In this document: positions 54,401-64,000 of the stretch, in pieces
Layout of the letters: each line of letters begins with the position of its first letter
Position numbering within the stretch: position 1 is the first letter of the stretch
Source: Rhabditoides inermis
Taxonomy: Eukaryota; Nematoda; Chromadorea; Rhabditida; Rhabditidae
Reading direction: 5' to 3'
Length of the DNA stretch: 64,000 nucleotides
NCBI GenBank assembly: GCA_963966185.1
Contig: CAWZYM010000145.1
Span: forward strand, 288,001 to 352,000
Notes under the pieces: generated by a model
Seen by the model: the letters and a program-made list of their open reading frames with translations, nothing else
What the model was told of the DNA's origin: nothing
Databases searched by the model: none
Made by a program: the position numbers and the translations under genes

Positions 54401-57156
54401 CGACACGTTGTACGATGAAATCTTCGAGTTAGCAGTGCCAAAAGAGAACAACCGCGTCCCACTTTTCAACGTCCTTATCTTCATATGCATAGTCATTTTG
54501 ACTCTGATTTGACCATGATTTCGATAAATGTCACATTTCCCATGTGTTGGTTCTATTCTCGCCCATCATTCCTCTTCGTTCGCCCATCTTCTCGGGGTTT
54601 CCGCCGCGACAGCGATCGGCAGCGGAACACAGTCAGAGTGCGTCAACACAACCTTATTCGGTAATACCTATATCTCAGATGCTTTAACTACGGTATGTCA
54701 TCCAACGAGCGTGTCAGGCTACCATATTACCACGATTCGAAACTATTCTGGAGAACTACATAAAGTACAGCTGCCACAAGTAGTGGGTAAATGATCAGTA
54801 ATGTAAACTCTGTAACTAGCTCAACGCAACTCATACTCAAATGGTGGTATGGGAAACAAATCTCTACGAGAGATTTGTCTCATTCATTGGCCGAACGGAC
54901 AATCCTCTATCGAAGCTCACTTCACAAGACGAAATAGAATAATCGAGCACGAGACATTCGATGCTGTGAGAATCTCTCGTTTCGAGTAACATACAGATGA
55001 GAAATTTCAGAGCAAGAAGAATGAACCCTACTGTTATCAAATCTATTGCCGTCCTCAGTCTCTTCCAACTGACTATATAGCGGAAGCTGAATGTCATTGG
55101 GAATTAACTTGTGAATGTTTCACTGACTTCTGCAACGATCTTTTATTTCCAAGGGTATACACGCCCTTTATCGGTTAAAAAAAGAAATTTTTAGGAACAA
55201 TACTTTGTCGATGTCGAGACGAAAATGGACGAAAATGAGTTTCACACTCCTTCGACATTCTTTGACGCCATGGAAGGTAATATTTCTCCTCTAAAATACT
55301 ATTTGTGATGTATGATTTCCAGAATTTCTCTTTGCAGCTAACGAGGAGTGTTGTTAGAGCCACACTCGCGGATCCGAACCAAATTGATAGGATATCTTAG
55401 TTAGGATCCGAGACATCGATTTCTGGATTTACTTTTTCCTACGCGCCATATACGTTTCCAGTACGAAAACGTACAAGGCTGGGTTTTGGCTACCTCATTC
55501 CACCTCTGGCGGTCCAAGACCGAGCTGTTGTGGCCTAGTGGTTAGCGCGTCAGTCTGTCAGAACAGAGGCTGGTGTTCGAGTCCGCGCACACGATTTTTG
55601 TTTTGCCAGCAGTTTCTGGACTTGGACTTGAAGTTTTTTTGTTGCGAAGTGCTTCGATCTGTTTGTAACTACAATTACGTTCTTCTTCTTTTTTTTTCAA
55701 AACATTTTGTCCGATATCGTTCAACTATATTGTGTTTTTTTACACTTAAGATATTGTTTTGGCTGAAACGTTTAGTTCGAAAACAGTTATAACAAAGCGT
55801 GAACATTTGTAATCTGTGTTTTTTTTCCATCAACAAGAAACGCAAGTCCAGGAACTGCTGGCAAAACAAAAATCGTGTGCGCGGACTCGAACCCCAGCCT
55901 CTGTTCTGACAGACTGACGCGCTAACCACTAGGCCACAAGAGCTCGGTCCTGACCGCCAGAGGTGGAATGAGGTAGCTAAAAAACCAGCCCTGTACGTTT
56001 TCGTACTGGAAACGTATATGGCGCGTAGGAAAAAGTAACACCAGAAATCGATGTCTTGGGTCCTAACTAAGGTATCCTATCAACTTGGTTCGGATCCGAG
56101 AGTGTGGCTCTAACTACACTCCTCGTAAAGTATATAAAATTTACGATTACGATACTGACAAATACGATCAAATCAACATACAACCAACCAAATGCCACGT
56201 GGACCACGTATACGAACCGTTCGGTCAATCATATCTAAAATCCGCAAATGCCTTCGAAGATGTGAGAATAACACAATCTGCCGAAAGTAGGATGAACATT
56301 TCAGACTCTGTATGGTACAATTCTCCAAGTCGCTAATAACGGTCCGATGTGGTGAGCAGTTTTGATCAATCGAATGGTAATCTTACGGTATTGTACGAAT
56401 TCCGAGCAACATAGTGGGGGAAAAAACGGGTACAGTGTCTATAACGTCATGAATTATACCAGTACGTATTTAGTATTGAAACTACGATGCAAGCGCAGAA
56501 TTCGTTAAATTATCGAATGTACTGAATGTACTGTAATGTACATTTCTCTTTTTTTCCTGCTGGTCTCCTTTCTTCTGTAGTATAGTGGTTAGAAACCCCC
56601 TCCGCAGAGTGAATCTCTTGAATCGGAGGGATACATTTACCTTTCACTGACATTTCTGGAACAGAGTTTACTGTTACCGACCGACTGAAGTGAAAACGCA
56701 AACGTGGAAATGTGATTACAAAGGCATTTCGCATACAACGAGAAACTGTATTTTAAAAGAATATGAATCCTACAAGTCATGGATTGGAGACGAATTAATC
56801 CTGTGCGCATGTGATTTAGACAACTATAACAAACTGAACTATGTATATTTATCATTGTAATGAAAACCATATTTTTTATTTATTAGAAAATTCGCAGACT
56901 TCTCAAAAATCACATCATTTCACAAGATGTATCCTTGGTGAGAATGAATTCGCTCGTTCTATATTAATCGTTAGTATTTAGTCAGACACAGTCTACGATC
57001 AAAACGAAATCTTCGAAACAGCCATACTGTGGTCTGGTGATTTTGTAAGGAAGTGAAAGCGCTGCCAAGACTGACATTCTTATTGTTCCTATTACATTCG
57101 TACTCTTGTTACTTCGATAATACTTCCTTCTGAATAAACAGTGACACAATTAGAAA

Positions 57157-57188
<32 letters not shown>

Positions 57189-60100
57189 AGGGAGGGAGAG
57201 AGAGAGAGAGGGAGAGAAAGAGGGAGGGGGAGAGAGCCGCCGTGCTCACCTGGCTGCCCAGGCGAATCTAGTCGTGTATCCAGCCAGTCTGGGCGTGGCT
57301 AGTTGGATCGTCTTCTGCAGTCGCGCAGTCGCCTTCGCATCCCCGGACGACCTGTCAAACCATCCACAATCAAACGTTTTCATGCATTTGAACATCGTCA
57401 ATGTCACGTCAAAAGCTCACTTTCACTTTCTTCTGGCCCATCATGCAAAATTCACCATCTTTCGTCAAAATTTACTTGTTTGACAAAATGTGCCACTACT
57501 CGATCCGTGGAAAAATATTCTGATTCTGATTGTCAAATGTTCTAAATGATGTAGTATTCAAGTAGTATTCGTAGCATTTAAATATGAAATCGTCTTCAAC
57601 AACCGTGCAACCGTCATTAGAGATTACAGTAGTGATTGTGGCTAGTGAGTGCTGGGAGTGTGGGCCCACTTCATGTAGAGGTCGCCCTGCGTGTCTCCGC
57701 TCAGCATCCGATCCACTCGACACACCACCCACAGCTCCTTGTGCGGAGCCGCCACGGAGCACACCATCTGAAACAACACAATCACACCGTCATACACGAA
57801 AGTCATGTTATCTGCCCCAGTATCCCAGACCTTTTAGACACTACAACGTGATCAGTATCGTTTTCTAAAGCGAGAAAACCCAACTCAACGCTCCATAACG
57901 TCTCCACTTCCTTACAAGGTCGTAAACTATCACCCGAACACAAGAATAGAACTCAAGAAACATCCCCCCACCGACCGTGTTGGCGGCTGTGCTGGTGAGG
58001 AGTGAGGTGCTGACGCCGTGCATCTCCCCTTCCCTGCCTCGGCCCCGCCCCCCTCCTTCCAGCTGACCGTCGTTCACATCCACCTCAAAGGGCAAATTGC
58101 ACTTATCTCTCATCGTCTGGCTCGATGATGAACCAGGTTGATCAATCTATTTCTCAACTTTTGATATATTAGGAAGAGCGCTTGTCGCATTCGTGTATAC
58201 GTTTTTGGTTTCATCTCGCATTCGAAATATACAATGCCGAACTAAACATTCCACGATTTGCACTTATACACTCATCACCCATCACCCCACTCGACATCAC
58301 AGTGAACTGGAAAAATGTAAAAAAAAAAACGTATCTCAATCTCATCATGCTATTACATATCGAGTACTAATGAATATATTTCACTTCGAAAAAAACAAGA
58401 GCATGACATACATTCAAGAATAATACCATCTAACAAAGAAATGATCGTATACGGGCACGTGTCGAAATCCAAATCTCCACCCACCTGGAACTCCTCGCTG
58501 ATTCTCCTGCCAGACTGCGCGTCGAAGAGGAAGACAGAGACGAAGAACGGCTCGATCTGAAAAGAGAGAAAGTGGAATCAACAAGCATCTTCATCGAGTA
58601 CGAAAATGACATGCAACAAACTATGAAACATAACCCCAACCTGTTGCATACAGGTGGCACTGACAGGCAGTCTGAGATCGAGTTTGGTCAGCTCCACAGT
58701 GAAGCGAACCATCTGCGGGGGAGAGAAACGGTCCTGCAAACACATATCCACTGCTGGCACGAGCTACGGCAACAACAGTCAAAGCGTACCCTGACGGGAT
58801 CTGCACTCGCCGCCGCCTTGCCGTGCCCGGCCAGACTGGCGGTGCGCGACAGGGGCTGAGAGGTGTTGAGAGGGAGGGTGGACGAGGGGCCAGAACTGCG
58901 AGCACCTACAATGAATACGTCCCCCCCTTCCCCTCTCTCTCCCCTCTTCCTCACCTCCTCCACTCCGCCTCCTTCCCAGTACACACGATGGCTCGCCGCG
59001 CGCGTCTGACATCGGCTACAACCACACACATACAGCAATGGCGTTGTGTGTGTAGATGCGTTTGTAGGATTGTGTGTTGTGGGAGGCTCCGCCCACCCTG
59101 CCGCGCCTATATAACGGGCTGGCGGGAGTGCGCGGGGCCGACTGCGAGATATGCCATCTAATCCGCAGAATAAACTCATGCACATCATGTGAGTTTCGGT
59201 CTATATTGGGGAGGAGAAGAATCGGACTATTCATCCGATTACGTGGATGTCCCGGCTCGAAATGAACTTTCGCCGTATATTGCTACCGCTACACCATCAG
59301 TTCCTTCTCCCCTTTATATTCCTATCGGCCCTGCGACAACGGATTCTATATTCCCGACTATATTTCATTGTTGCCGCATTCTGAATTCGTTTCTGTCGAC
59401 TCGTCGAGCTGTTCTTCCATCGCTCTTCGATCCGCCGTCGCAGCCGCAGCAGTCCAACATCGCTCGAGGCTTCCTTCGATCCAGAAAAGGAGACTGGTGA
59501 CCTTCTTTCTGTCCCCGAATCGTCTCGTGCCGTGGCAACATAGCTTCATTGGATGCTGCTTTACGAAATCGATGACGCGAGTACAACACTGCAACCCGCT
59601 ATCGCCGCATCGACTCACACATTCATCAATACTCAGTCGCGTAGGGAGACGACAGCTGCTCGCACCCAATACGCGAAAGCTCGCGCCCGCGCGTGATGAA
59701 TTGGAGAAGACTCTCTCAGGGAGTCGAAGGCTGGCAGGACAGCCGCTGACGCAACTCCGCCCGAGGACACAGGAGTCCAGGCAGTGGATCGAGCAATAGT
59801 CTACAATAGACTTGGAAAGGTGATGAGCCGAGAGCCGCCTCAATGGAAGAGGGACAGGCTGGCCACACCGACGTCTGCCGCAGCCAAGGAGCGCCGCTGA
59901 CCCGCCGATACCACTTATTCTCTGCCGCCAAGGAGCCGCTATGGAGTCCGCCGCCTGCTGTCGCCGGGATTTCGACGACCACGAGGGCAACTGCACGTCG
60001 ACTAGGAGAGAATCCCTTCTGGTGAGCCGTGTCGCACCATTTTACAGTAGATGTCAGGGTACTAGGAAGAGCCACACGGCCTCCTGACAAAGTAGCATAC

Positions 60101-61540
60101 AATGGTGTCTCTAGCAAGAACACGAGCCAAGACCCGAATTGACAAATTGACTGATACAAAAAGATAGCGCAGTCGGATTCACTTTTGAATAGTTGTGTAG
60201 ACCCTTCGTTAGATATTACATTGTTGAGAGACGTCTCCCCCACACTTCCCCCACCCCGGTTTTTAGATGAGCCGGAGCTTTCATCTTGTAAGGAGGGGGG
60301 ACGTTGTGTGTGTAGATGCGTTTGTAGGATTGTGTGTTGTGGGAGGCTCCGCCCACCCTGCCGCGCCTATATAACGGGCTGGCGGGAGTGCGCGGGGCCG
60401 ACTGCGAGATATGCCATCTAATCCGCAGAATAAACTCATGCACATCATGTGAGTTTCGGTCTATATTGGGGAGGAGAAGAATCGGACTATTCATCCGATT
60501 ACGATGGTTATAATAATAATTTCATCTTGTGAGCACCCAGAATTATAACTTTTCAGTCAAAAACAATACGTTTCACACAGACACTAGTGATAAACAAGAA
60601 TCCAGAAACACGACTCACATGGAGGTTGTAGTATACACTGAACAAGTTCCTCCTGTCGACGATGGGCGGCTGGAGGGCGCGGGCGGCAGAAGTGCGGCCG
60701 CGCCACACGGACTCGCCACGACCTGCAACGGCATTGTCAATGCACATTGTGGTTCTATGCTCGTGGTGGGGTAGATCAGAGGAAGACGGAGTCAGCACTC
60801 GGTAATAGCGCGCGAAACAAGAGAGGCAGACGGTTATGGCACCGTACTTCGAACTGCAAGCGAGGTAGATCGAAAACTATCGCTCTGGAGCAACTGGTCT
60901 AGCGGTATCATCAACAATTACAACACTACAACTTCACAATACGTATTCCACATGCAACCTTATTCAAACAGAATCCTACTGTTTATCGATGAACATCGCA
61001 CATCAGTGGTCAAGAAAATAAATCCATTTTCAAGATATCGGAATAGACATGTCAAGATAGCGAAACATGGGAAAGGCTACGCACCGGCGCTGTCCTCGCT
61101 GGCTATGCTGGCAGTGTCGGCGCTCGTGTCGGCGCACGTCTTCCTCCCTGCCATTCCCGCACTCCCTGTCCCCTCCCCTCCTCCACCCACACACGAGTCA
61201 GCAGGAGTGTCATCCACAGAGTGCACAGAGATAGAGTCCGCTGCAACACATCAACACATCACATATTGCAGATCATTGCAACCATTTTCCCATTCAACAT
61301 TTGCCTTGATTTGAAATGCTAATGATATACATGTCAATTTGACGAACCTCATTGAAAATAAGTTCCAGTCACAACTAAAATACAGGCATCGCATCGTGAT
61401 CATAATTTGTAATGCATTTTGAGAGACTAACGCACCCTTATTGGCCATGGCGATGACTCGATTGGCGTCGCTGAGCCAGTCAGTCAGCTCGTCCATCGCA
61501 CACTCGCCCTCCGCAGCCAGACACAGCGACTGGACGAGGG

Positions 61541-61578
<38 letters not shown>

Positions 61579-61931
61579 CACCTTCTCCTTCTCCTTGGAT
61601 TCATCACCCGGATCGCGCGCTGGCTCGAACTGAAACACAGTTCTTCTTACAGCTTTTCACAACGCGATGAATGTGTGTCCACGTGTTCACCTCGAGGACG
61701 GTCTTGCCCTTCTTTGTGCTGGTGAGGCGGGCAGCGGCGACGCGCACCGAGGGACGGGTGGGCGGCGCGCCGGCAGACTGCAGGCAGAGCAGGGATCAAC
61801 ACACAGCCAACGTTTCGGTATCAACGCAAGAAAAGGTCGATCCAAAGAGTCATTGTACATACCTTGAGAACATCGACGGCGGCGCTGCCATCGGACAGTC
61901 GACGCAGCACACAGTAGCGACGCTTCTCCGA
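38952..61931 (-). CDS. DOCK9/10/11-like: DOCK9/10/11-type guanine nucleotide exchange factor (5' partial)
   Basis: 67 exons, 2110 codons, phases closed throughout; the 5' end is outside the window. Exons: 61931-61863, 61777-61691, 61629-61582, 61529-61436, 61240-61085, 60722-60619, 59015-58955, 58905-58790, 58733-58641, 58556-58485, 58116-57976, 57767-57670, 57351-57250, 52736-52593, 52069-51984, 51897-51741, 51503-51416, 51371-51276, 51106-51002, 50888-50820, 50555-50423, 50277-50102, 50042-49986, 49881-49777, 49477-49362, 49189-49027, 48861-48742, 48430-48356, 48074-48003, 47874-47791, 47690-47592, 47401-47353, 47251-47165, 47111-~47035, 46889-46782, 46425-46348, 46267-46207, 46159-46054, 45904-45811, 45642-45583, 45334-45277, 45143-45032, 44901-44810, 44210-44135, 44060-43997, 43844-43759, 43544-43451, 43388-43306, 43121-43039, 42952-42866, 42705-42639, 42573-42495, 42289-42221, 42101-42001, 41793-41667, 41349-41284, 41217-41095, 40870-40746, 40698-40630, 40570-40507, 40253-40138, 40059-39926, 39786-39683, 39597-39499, 39454-39354, 39171-39093, 39020-38952. 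The first exons give the end of a PH domain (RRYCVLRRLSDGS to ECAMDELTDWLSDANR), which marks the zizimin/DOCK-D subfamily. DHR-1/C2 follows (LLYVYPLALKYDSQK, KARNISVTVRL, GYAWLPLL), then the armadillo-like middle and DHR-2, ending with VNAGPLAYAEAF. DOCK-D proteins load GTP on CDC42/RAC at membranes (family knowledge). Four repeats and a nested gene sit in its introns. Confidence 0.92.
39613..39663. repeat. (CAA)n microsatellite in DOCK intron
   Basis: About 16 perfect CAA units. The open frames through it are repeat translation; the adjacent DOCK exons end at 39,683 and begin at 39,597. Confidence 0.9.
44266..44624. mobile_element. TA-flanked MITE carrying a tRNA-like sequence
   Basis: Perfect 21-bp terminal inverted repeats (44,266-44,286 and 44,604-44,624) begin and end in TA, as expected for a Tc1/mariner-type TA target duplication. 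The 359-bp element has no reading frame. Inside, at about 44,338-44,413 on the minus strand, is a tRNA-like segment with GGCTCAGTGCATG (box A) and GCGGGTTCGATTCC (box B). It sits in a DOCK intron between exons ending 44,810 and starting 44,210. Confidence 0.8.
45367..45449. repeat. (TA)n microsatellite in DOCK intron
   Basis: About 40 TA units interrupted once by CATA. It is intronic between the exons at 45,642-45,583 and 45,334-45,277. Confidence 0.95.
52100..52532. mobile_element. Truncated relative of the 44.3-kb MITE
   Basis: The right end TAAGCGCCACTGTGCCTTTA resembles the 44.6-kb terminus TAAGTCGCCACTGTTCCTTTA. Both share an internal GCCGTTCTTTCGC and a minus-strand tRNA-like segment (here 52,234-52,312, box B CGGTTCGATTCCCGC). 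I could not find a matching left terminus, so this copy seems truncated. It lies in a DOCK intron. Confidence 0.6.
52864..54512 (+). CDS. Nested gene: small Cys-rich type I membrane protein
   Basis: It lies on the strand opposite DOCK, wholly inside the DOCK intron 57,249-52,737. Exons I support: 52864-52940 (signal peptide ILIFVLHSLVNVVLT), about 52991-53073, 53172-53265, 53308-53352, 53401-53487, 53530-~53614, ~53650-53812, 53857-53946, 54035-54125, 54165-54256, 54298-54354, 54399-54512. The extracellular part has two cysteine modules ending in the same way, CDCYTDFCN and CACGEDNCN, which recalls the CxCxxxxCN ending of nematode ET modules or Ly6/activin-receptor-type folds. The last exon encodes a hydrophobic segment (FNVLIFICIVILTLI) and a stop directly after it. 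Two junctions (53,073/53,172 and 53,614/53,650) are not resolved in phase, so a frameshifted pseudogene is possible. Function unknown; probably a cell-surface protein. Confidence 0.6.
55340..56126. mobile_element. Foldback element with 285-bp arms containing tRNA-like sequence
   Basis: The arms at 55,340-55,625 and 55,843-56,126 are close reverse complements, with a 217-bp AT-rich spacer. Each arm contains a strong tRNA-like segment: on + at 55,531-55,584 (TGGCCTAGTGG and GGTGTTCGAGTCC) and its inverted copy at about 55,882-55,936. No coding sequence. The outermost bases may be duplicated host sequence. Confidence 0.85.
56570..56632 (+). repeat. tRNA-like remnant
   Basis: TAGTATAGTGGTTAGAAACC resembles the 5' part (box A, D arm) of tRNA-Asp or Glu. 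The 3' part (CTTGAATCGGAGGG) keeps only a poor box B. It is probably a tRNA pseudogene or a SINE head inside the nested pseudogene. Confidence 0.4.
57160..57236. repeat. (GA)n/GGGA tract in DOCK intron
   Basis: A purine-only tract just upstream, in coordinate, of the DOCK donor at 57,249. It is a simple repeat without coding meaning. Confidence 0.9.
59042..60503 (+). mobile_element. Compact non-autonomous LTR retrotransposon (TRIM-like)
   Basis: Two 202-bp direct repeats (59,042-59,243 and 60,302-60,503) are identical in every base I compared. They begin CGT and end ACG. The element is flanked by a 4-bp target duplication ATGG (59,038-59,041 and 60,504-60,507). The LTR holds TATATAA (59,108) and AATAAA (59,169). 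Directly after the 5' LTR comes a TGG-starting candidate primer-binding site (59,244-59,261). Directly before the 3' LTR comes the purine tract AAGGAGGGGGGA (60,290-60,301). The 1058-bp interior has no recognisable gag or pol; its longest + frame, 59,368-59,799, is unassigned. It lies in the DOCK intron 60,618-59,016, which without it would be about 137 nt. Confidence 0.93.
60773..60893 (+). repeat. Dispersed repeat family A, copy 3
   Basis: Colinear with 4188-4312 (same strand) and 28,152-28,285 (inverted). It ends near CTATCGCTCTGGAGC and is followed by a short box-A-like CTGGTCTAGCGG. Intronic in the DOCK gene. Confidence 0.8.
61540..61576. repeat. (TC)n tract in DOCK intron
   Basis: A short dinucleotide repeat filling most of the 52-nt intron between the exons at 61,629-61,582 and 61,529-61,436. 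Confidence 0.9.
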
Positions 61932-62040
61932 CTACAAAGCAAGCACACGACAATATCGGATATCAGTAGCACAAATACAAAACATCGAATTAGGCCAGGC
62001 CTACTGCCTGTGCGATCTCGCGAGAACGAACGCCCATCCA

Positions 62041-64000
62041 ATTCGGAAGAATCTTCGGAAGAAATCAAACACTCTTGATATAATCCTGGTCGAAAATTCC
62101 TCTCTTGTAACTAGTACGCGCGTCTATGATCGTTTCAGCACATGCGATCACCTACCCGTTGAATTTGTATTGCGCATCGAAGACACTCCCGAACACCAAA
62201 AACCTCATTTCATGAGAAATTTCAAAAAAGCAAATTGGGATGTTATTAACAATGCTATAGATTCTATTCGATGGACACAAGTTTTTATTGGAAAGACGGT
62301 AGAGCAAGCTGCATCTAAGTTTTACGAAATCATAAATGGCATTATTGATTCAAATATTCCGCTTGTCGCTCCGGCTATCAATCGCCCCCGCTTATTACCT
62401 CGTTATCTACAAAAGCTGAAGCGACAGGCAATTAAACTTTCTAAAACAAGACCTCACTCCATTGAATCTGATAGATCACAGCGTCGCCTACGTAAAGCAA
62501 TAACTTCTTGGAATTGCAAGCGAGAGTCTAAACTAATCTTGAATGGTAATAAATCAGCTTTCTATCGCGATGTTCGAAATAAAATGCATCCCGACGGTGG
62601 CATCGGCGCAGTTTGCCAAGATGGCGAATTCATTCACAACACGCTCGATAAATGCGAAATCTTTGCTGACTATTTTGATTCGGTATATCGCAATATCGAT
62701 GCACCACCTGGTACTGACTTGCCTAAACTCTCGCATTCACTTGACATGATCGATATTACTTTCCTTGGAGTTCATAAAACTATTTCCAAACTTGATTCTA
62801 AATATAACACTTCTCCAGACGGCATAAATAATGTGTTTCTAAAACAAACATTTAATTCCATTTCCGTTCCATTGACGATTCTTTTTGCAATGTCCATGTC
62901 TGTCAGAAAAATCCCATCTATTTGGAAAGAAGCTTGGGTAAAACCATTATTCAAAAAAGGCGCACGTGAATCTGTTTCAAACTACAGGCCGATTTCTCTC
63001 ACTTGTAGCATTTCCAAAGTAATGGAAAGAATCTGTGTTCAGCAGATCACAAAATATTTAGAACAGCATAGCTTACTCTCGGAAAAACAATTTGGTTTCC
63101 GCAAAAATCGATCTACTAATGCGCAACTGATTGAATGTCATATGAACTGGTGCAAGCATACTTCATCCGATTTTGTTATCGATTGTATTTACTTTGATTT
63201 TAAGAAAGCATTTGACACTATAAATCACGATCTTCTTTTTAAGAAACTTGACGCTATCGGTATTCGCGGAAACGCGCTTGGCGGGATAATCGAATTTCTC
63301 AAAAATCGCAAGCAGTCTATCATGATCGGCTCAAGGCGTTCTTCACCGCGTGTCGTTAATTGTGGCGTTCCACAAGGCTCATGTCTTGGTCCCCTGTTGT
63401 TCAACATTTTCATTGATAACATTCCAGATAACCTTCCAAAAGATGTTTATCATGCGCTTTACGCTGATGATCTGAAAATTTCCTATCATTTCAATTATAC
63501 CAGCACTACTGCTGCAACTACCTTTCAAAAAGCTATCGACACAGTCGCAGCTTGGTCAGCCACTTGGGGTCTTCAGATATCCACTGAGAAAACACAAATA
63601 TTGCATATAGGCAAGCGGAATCCAAGGCACACTTATACAGCTCACGGCTGCGTTCTCAAACCAATAGATGCTGCCAAAGATCTTGGTATTCTAGTGAATA
63701 ATAACTTGTTGTTCCGTGATCATCTAAAACAAATTGTTCAGCAAACTCTCTATTCTATAAATGATTTCCTTCGCACATACAAAACACGAAGCCCCACTCT
63801 TCTGATTACTGCGTACACTACCTACTTTCGCTGTAAACTAGAATATTGTACCGAGCTCTGGAACCCTACTGACGTTGCTTCTGTAAACCTAATCGAAAGC
63901 ATACAACGCTATTATACTCGACGTGTGTGTCAGCGTATCGGACGCAACTTATCATACCCCGAACGCCTTCAATTTTTTAATCTTCAATCTCTTGAAAATA
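62041..64000 (+). mobile_element. 5'-truncated LINE with intact reverse transcriptase frame (3' partial)
   Basis: One frame is open without a stop from 61,918 to the window edge; recognisable homology begins at about 62,041. First come the last motifs of an AP-type endonuclease (SNTLDIILVENSSLV and CDHLPVEF). Then come reverse-transcriptase motifs: NYRPISLTCSISKVMER, QFGFRKNRSTNAQL, YFDFKKAFDTINHDLL, GVPQGSCLGPLLFN, the catalytic ALYADDLKI, and the downstream GLQISTEKTQILHIG. The pattern fits the Jockey/CR1 group of non-LTR retrotransposons that copy RNA into a nicked chromosomal target (family knowledge). Start codons and ORF1 are missing on the left, so the insertion is 5'-truncated, as is usual for LINEs. 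The undamaged frame suggests a recent insertion. It lies on the strand opposite DOCK and about 110 bp from a DOCK exon. Confidence 0.92.

Larger units (their letters stand above)
54800..57138 (+). pseudogene. Decayed tandem duplicate of the nested membrane-protein gene
   Basis: It follows the intact-looking copy and repeats its exons in order. IHWPNGQSSIEAHF matches QWPDGQTSIEAVW; CECFTDFCNDLLFPR with EQYFVDV matches CDCYTDFCNDLVFPR with ERYFIDP; QPTKCHVDHVYEPFG matches QPTSCHIDHTTEPFG; SWIGDELILCAC matches SWIGDEIYLCAC; SDTVYD matches SDTLYD. Decay is visible: the terminal CN of the second module is YN, stops interrupt the 56.3-kb exon, and the membrane segment is out of frame. A foldback element (55,340-56,126) splits it. 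AATAAA follows at 57,133-57,138. Confidence 0.7.

Noticed and set aside
59358..59996. 212-aa minus-strand frame inside the LTR element as a gag or host gene
   Set aside because: Antisense to the element's PBS-PPT polarity, low complexity in places, and no recognisable domain.

Overview
The window is animal nuclear DNA, most probably from a nematode. Coding sequence is cut into many short exons (often 50-150 nt) joined by GT-AG introns whose acceptors are usually TTTCAG or TTGCAG. One secreted protein has the VWA/EGF/C-type-lectin layout typical of nematode gut and hypodermal proteins. One start codon lies directly behind a trans-splice-like acceptor. The very high exon density resembles Pristionchus-type genomes, but I cannot name a species.

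Layout. 1-12.2 kb: no gene I can support; palindromes, a purine minisatellite, a 141-bp-arm foldback, an 8-bp satellite in two opposite orientations, dispersed repeats and many CT/GA tracts. 13.1-22.6 kb (+): a complete FNDC3-type fibronectin-III membrane protein, 37 exons, 1265 aa. 27.6-23.7 kb (-): a 20-exon gene whose N-terminal half is a degenerate XRN 5'-3' exoribonuclease and whose C-terminal half carries an F-box. 29.4-38.2 kb (+): a 24-exon secreted protein of 2163 aa with one 3.7-kb exon. 61.9-38.95 kb (-): the 3' 67 exons (2110 codons) of a DOCK9/10/11-type Rho-family GEF with PH, DHR-1 and DHR-2 regions; its 5' end lies beyond the window.

The DOCK introns collect insertions. A 4.5-kb intron holds an opposite-strand membrane-protein gene (52.86-54.51 kb) and its decayed duplicate (54.8-57.1 kb), and the duplicate is split by a foldback element with tRNA-like arms. 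Another intron holds a compact LTR element with identical 202-bp LTRs (59,042-60,503). A LINE reverse-transcriptase reading frame starts next to the first visible DOCK exon and runs off the right edge.

How the genes relate: they look like independent single-copy nuclear genes, not an operon. FNDC3 and the XRN/F-box gene converge at 22.6-23.7 kb, and the secreted gene and DOCK converge at 38.2-38.95 kb. All exon models were built by eye from splice signals, reading phase and remembered family sequences. Phases close exactly in the four large genes, which is the main internal check.
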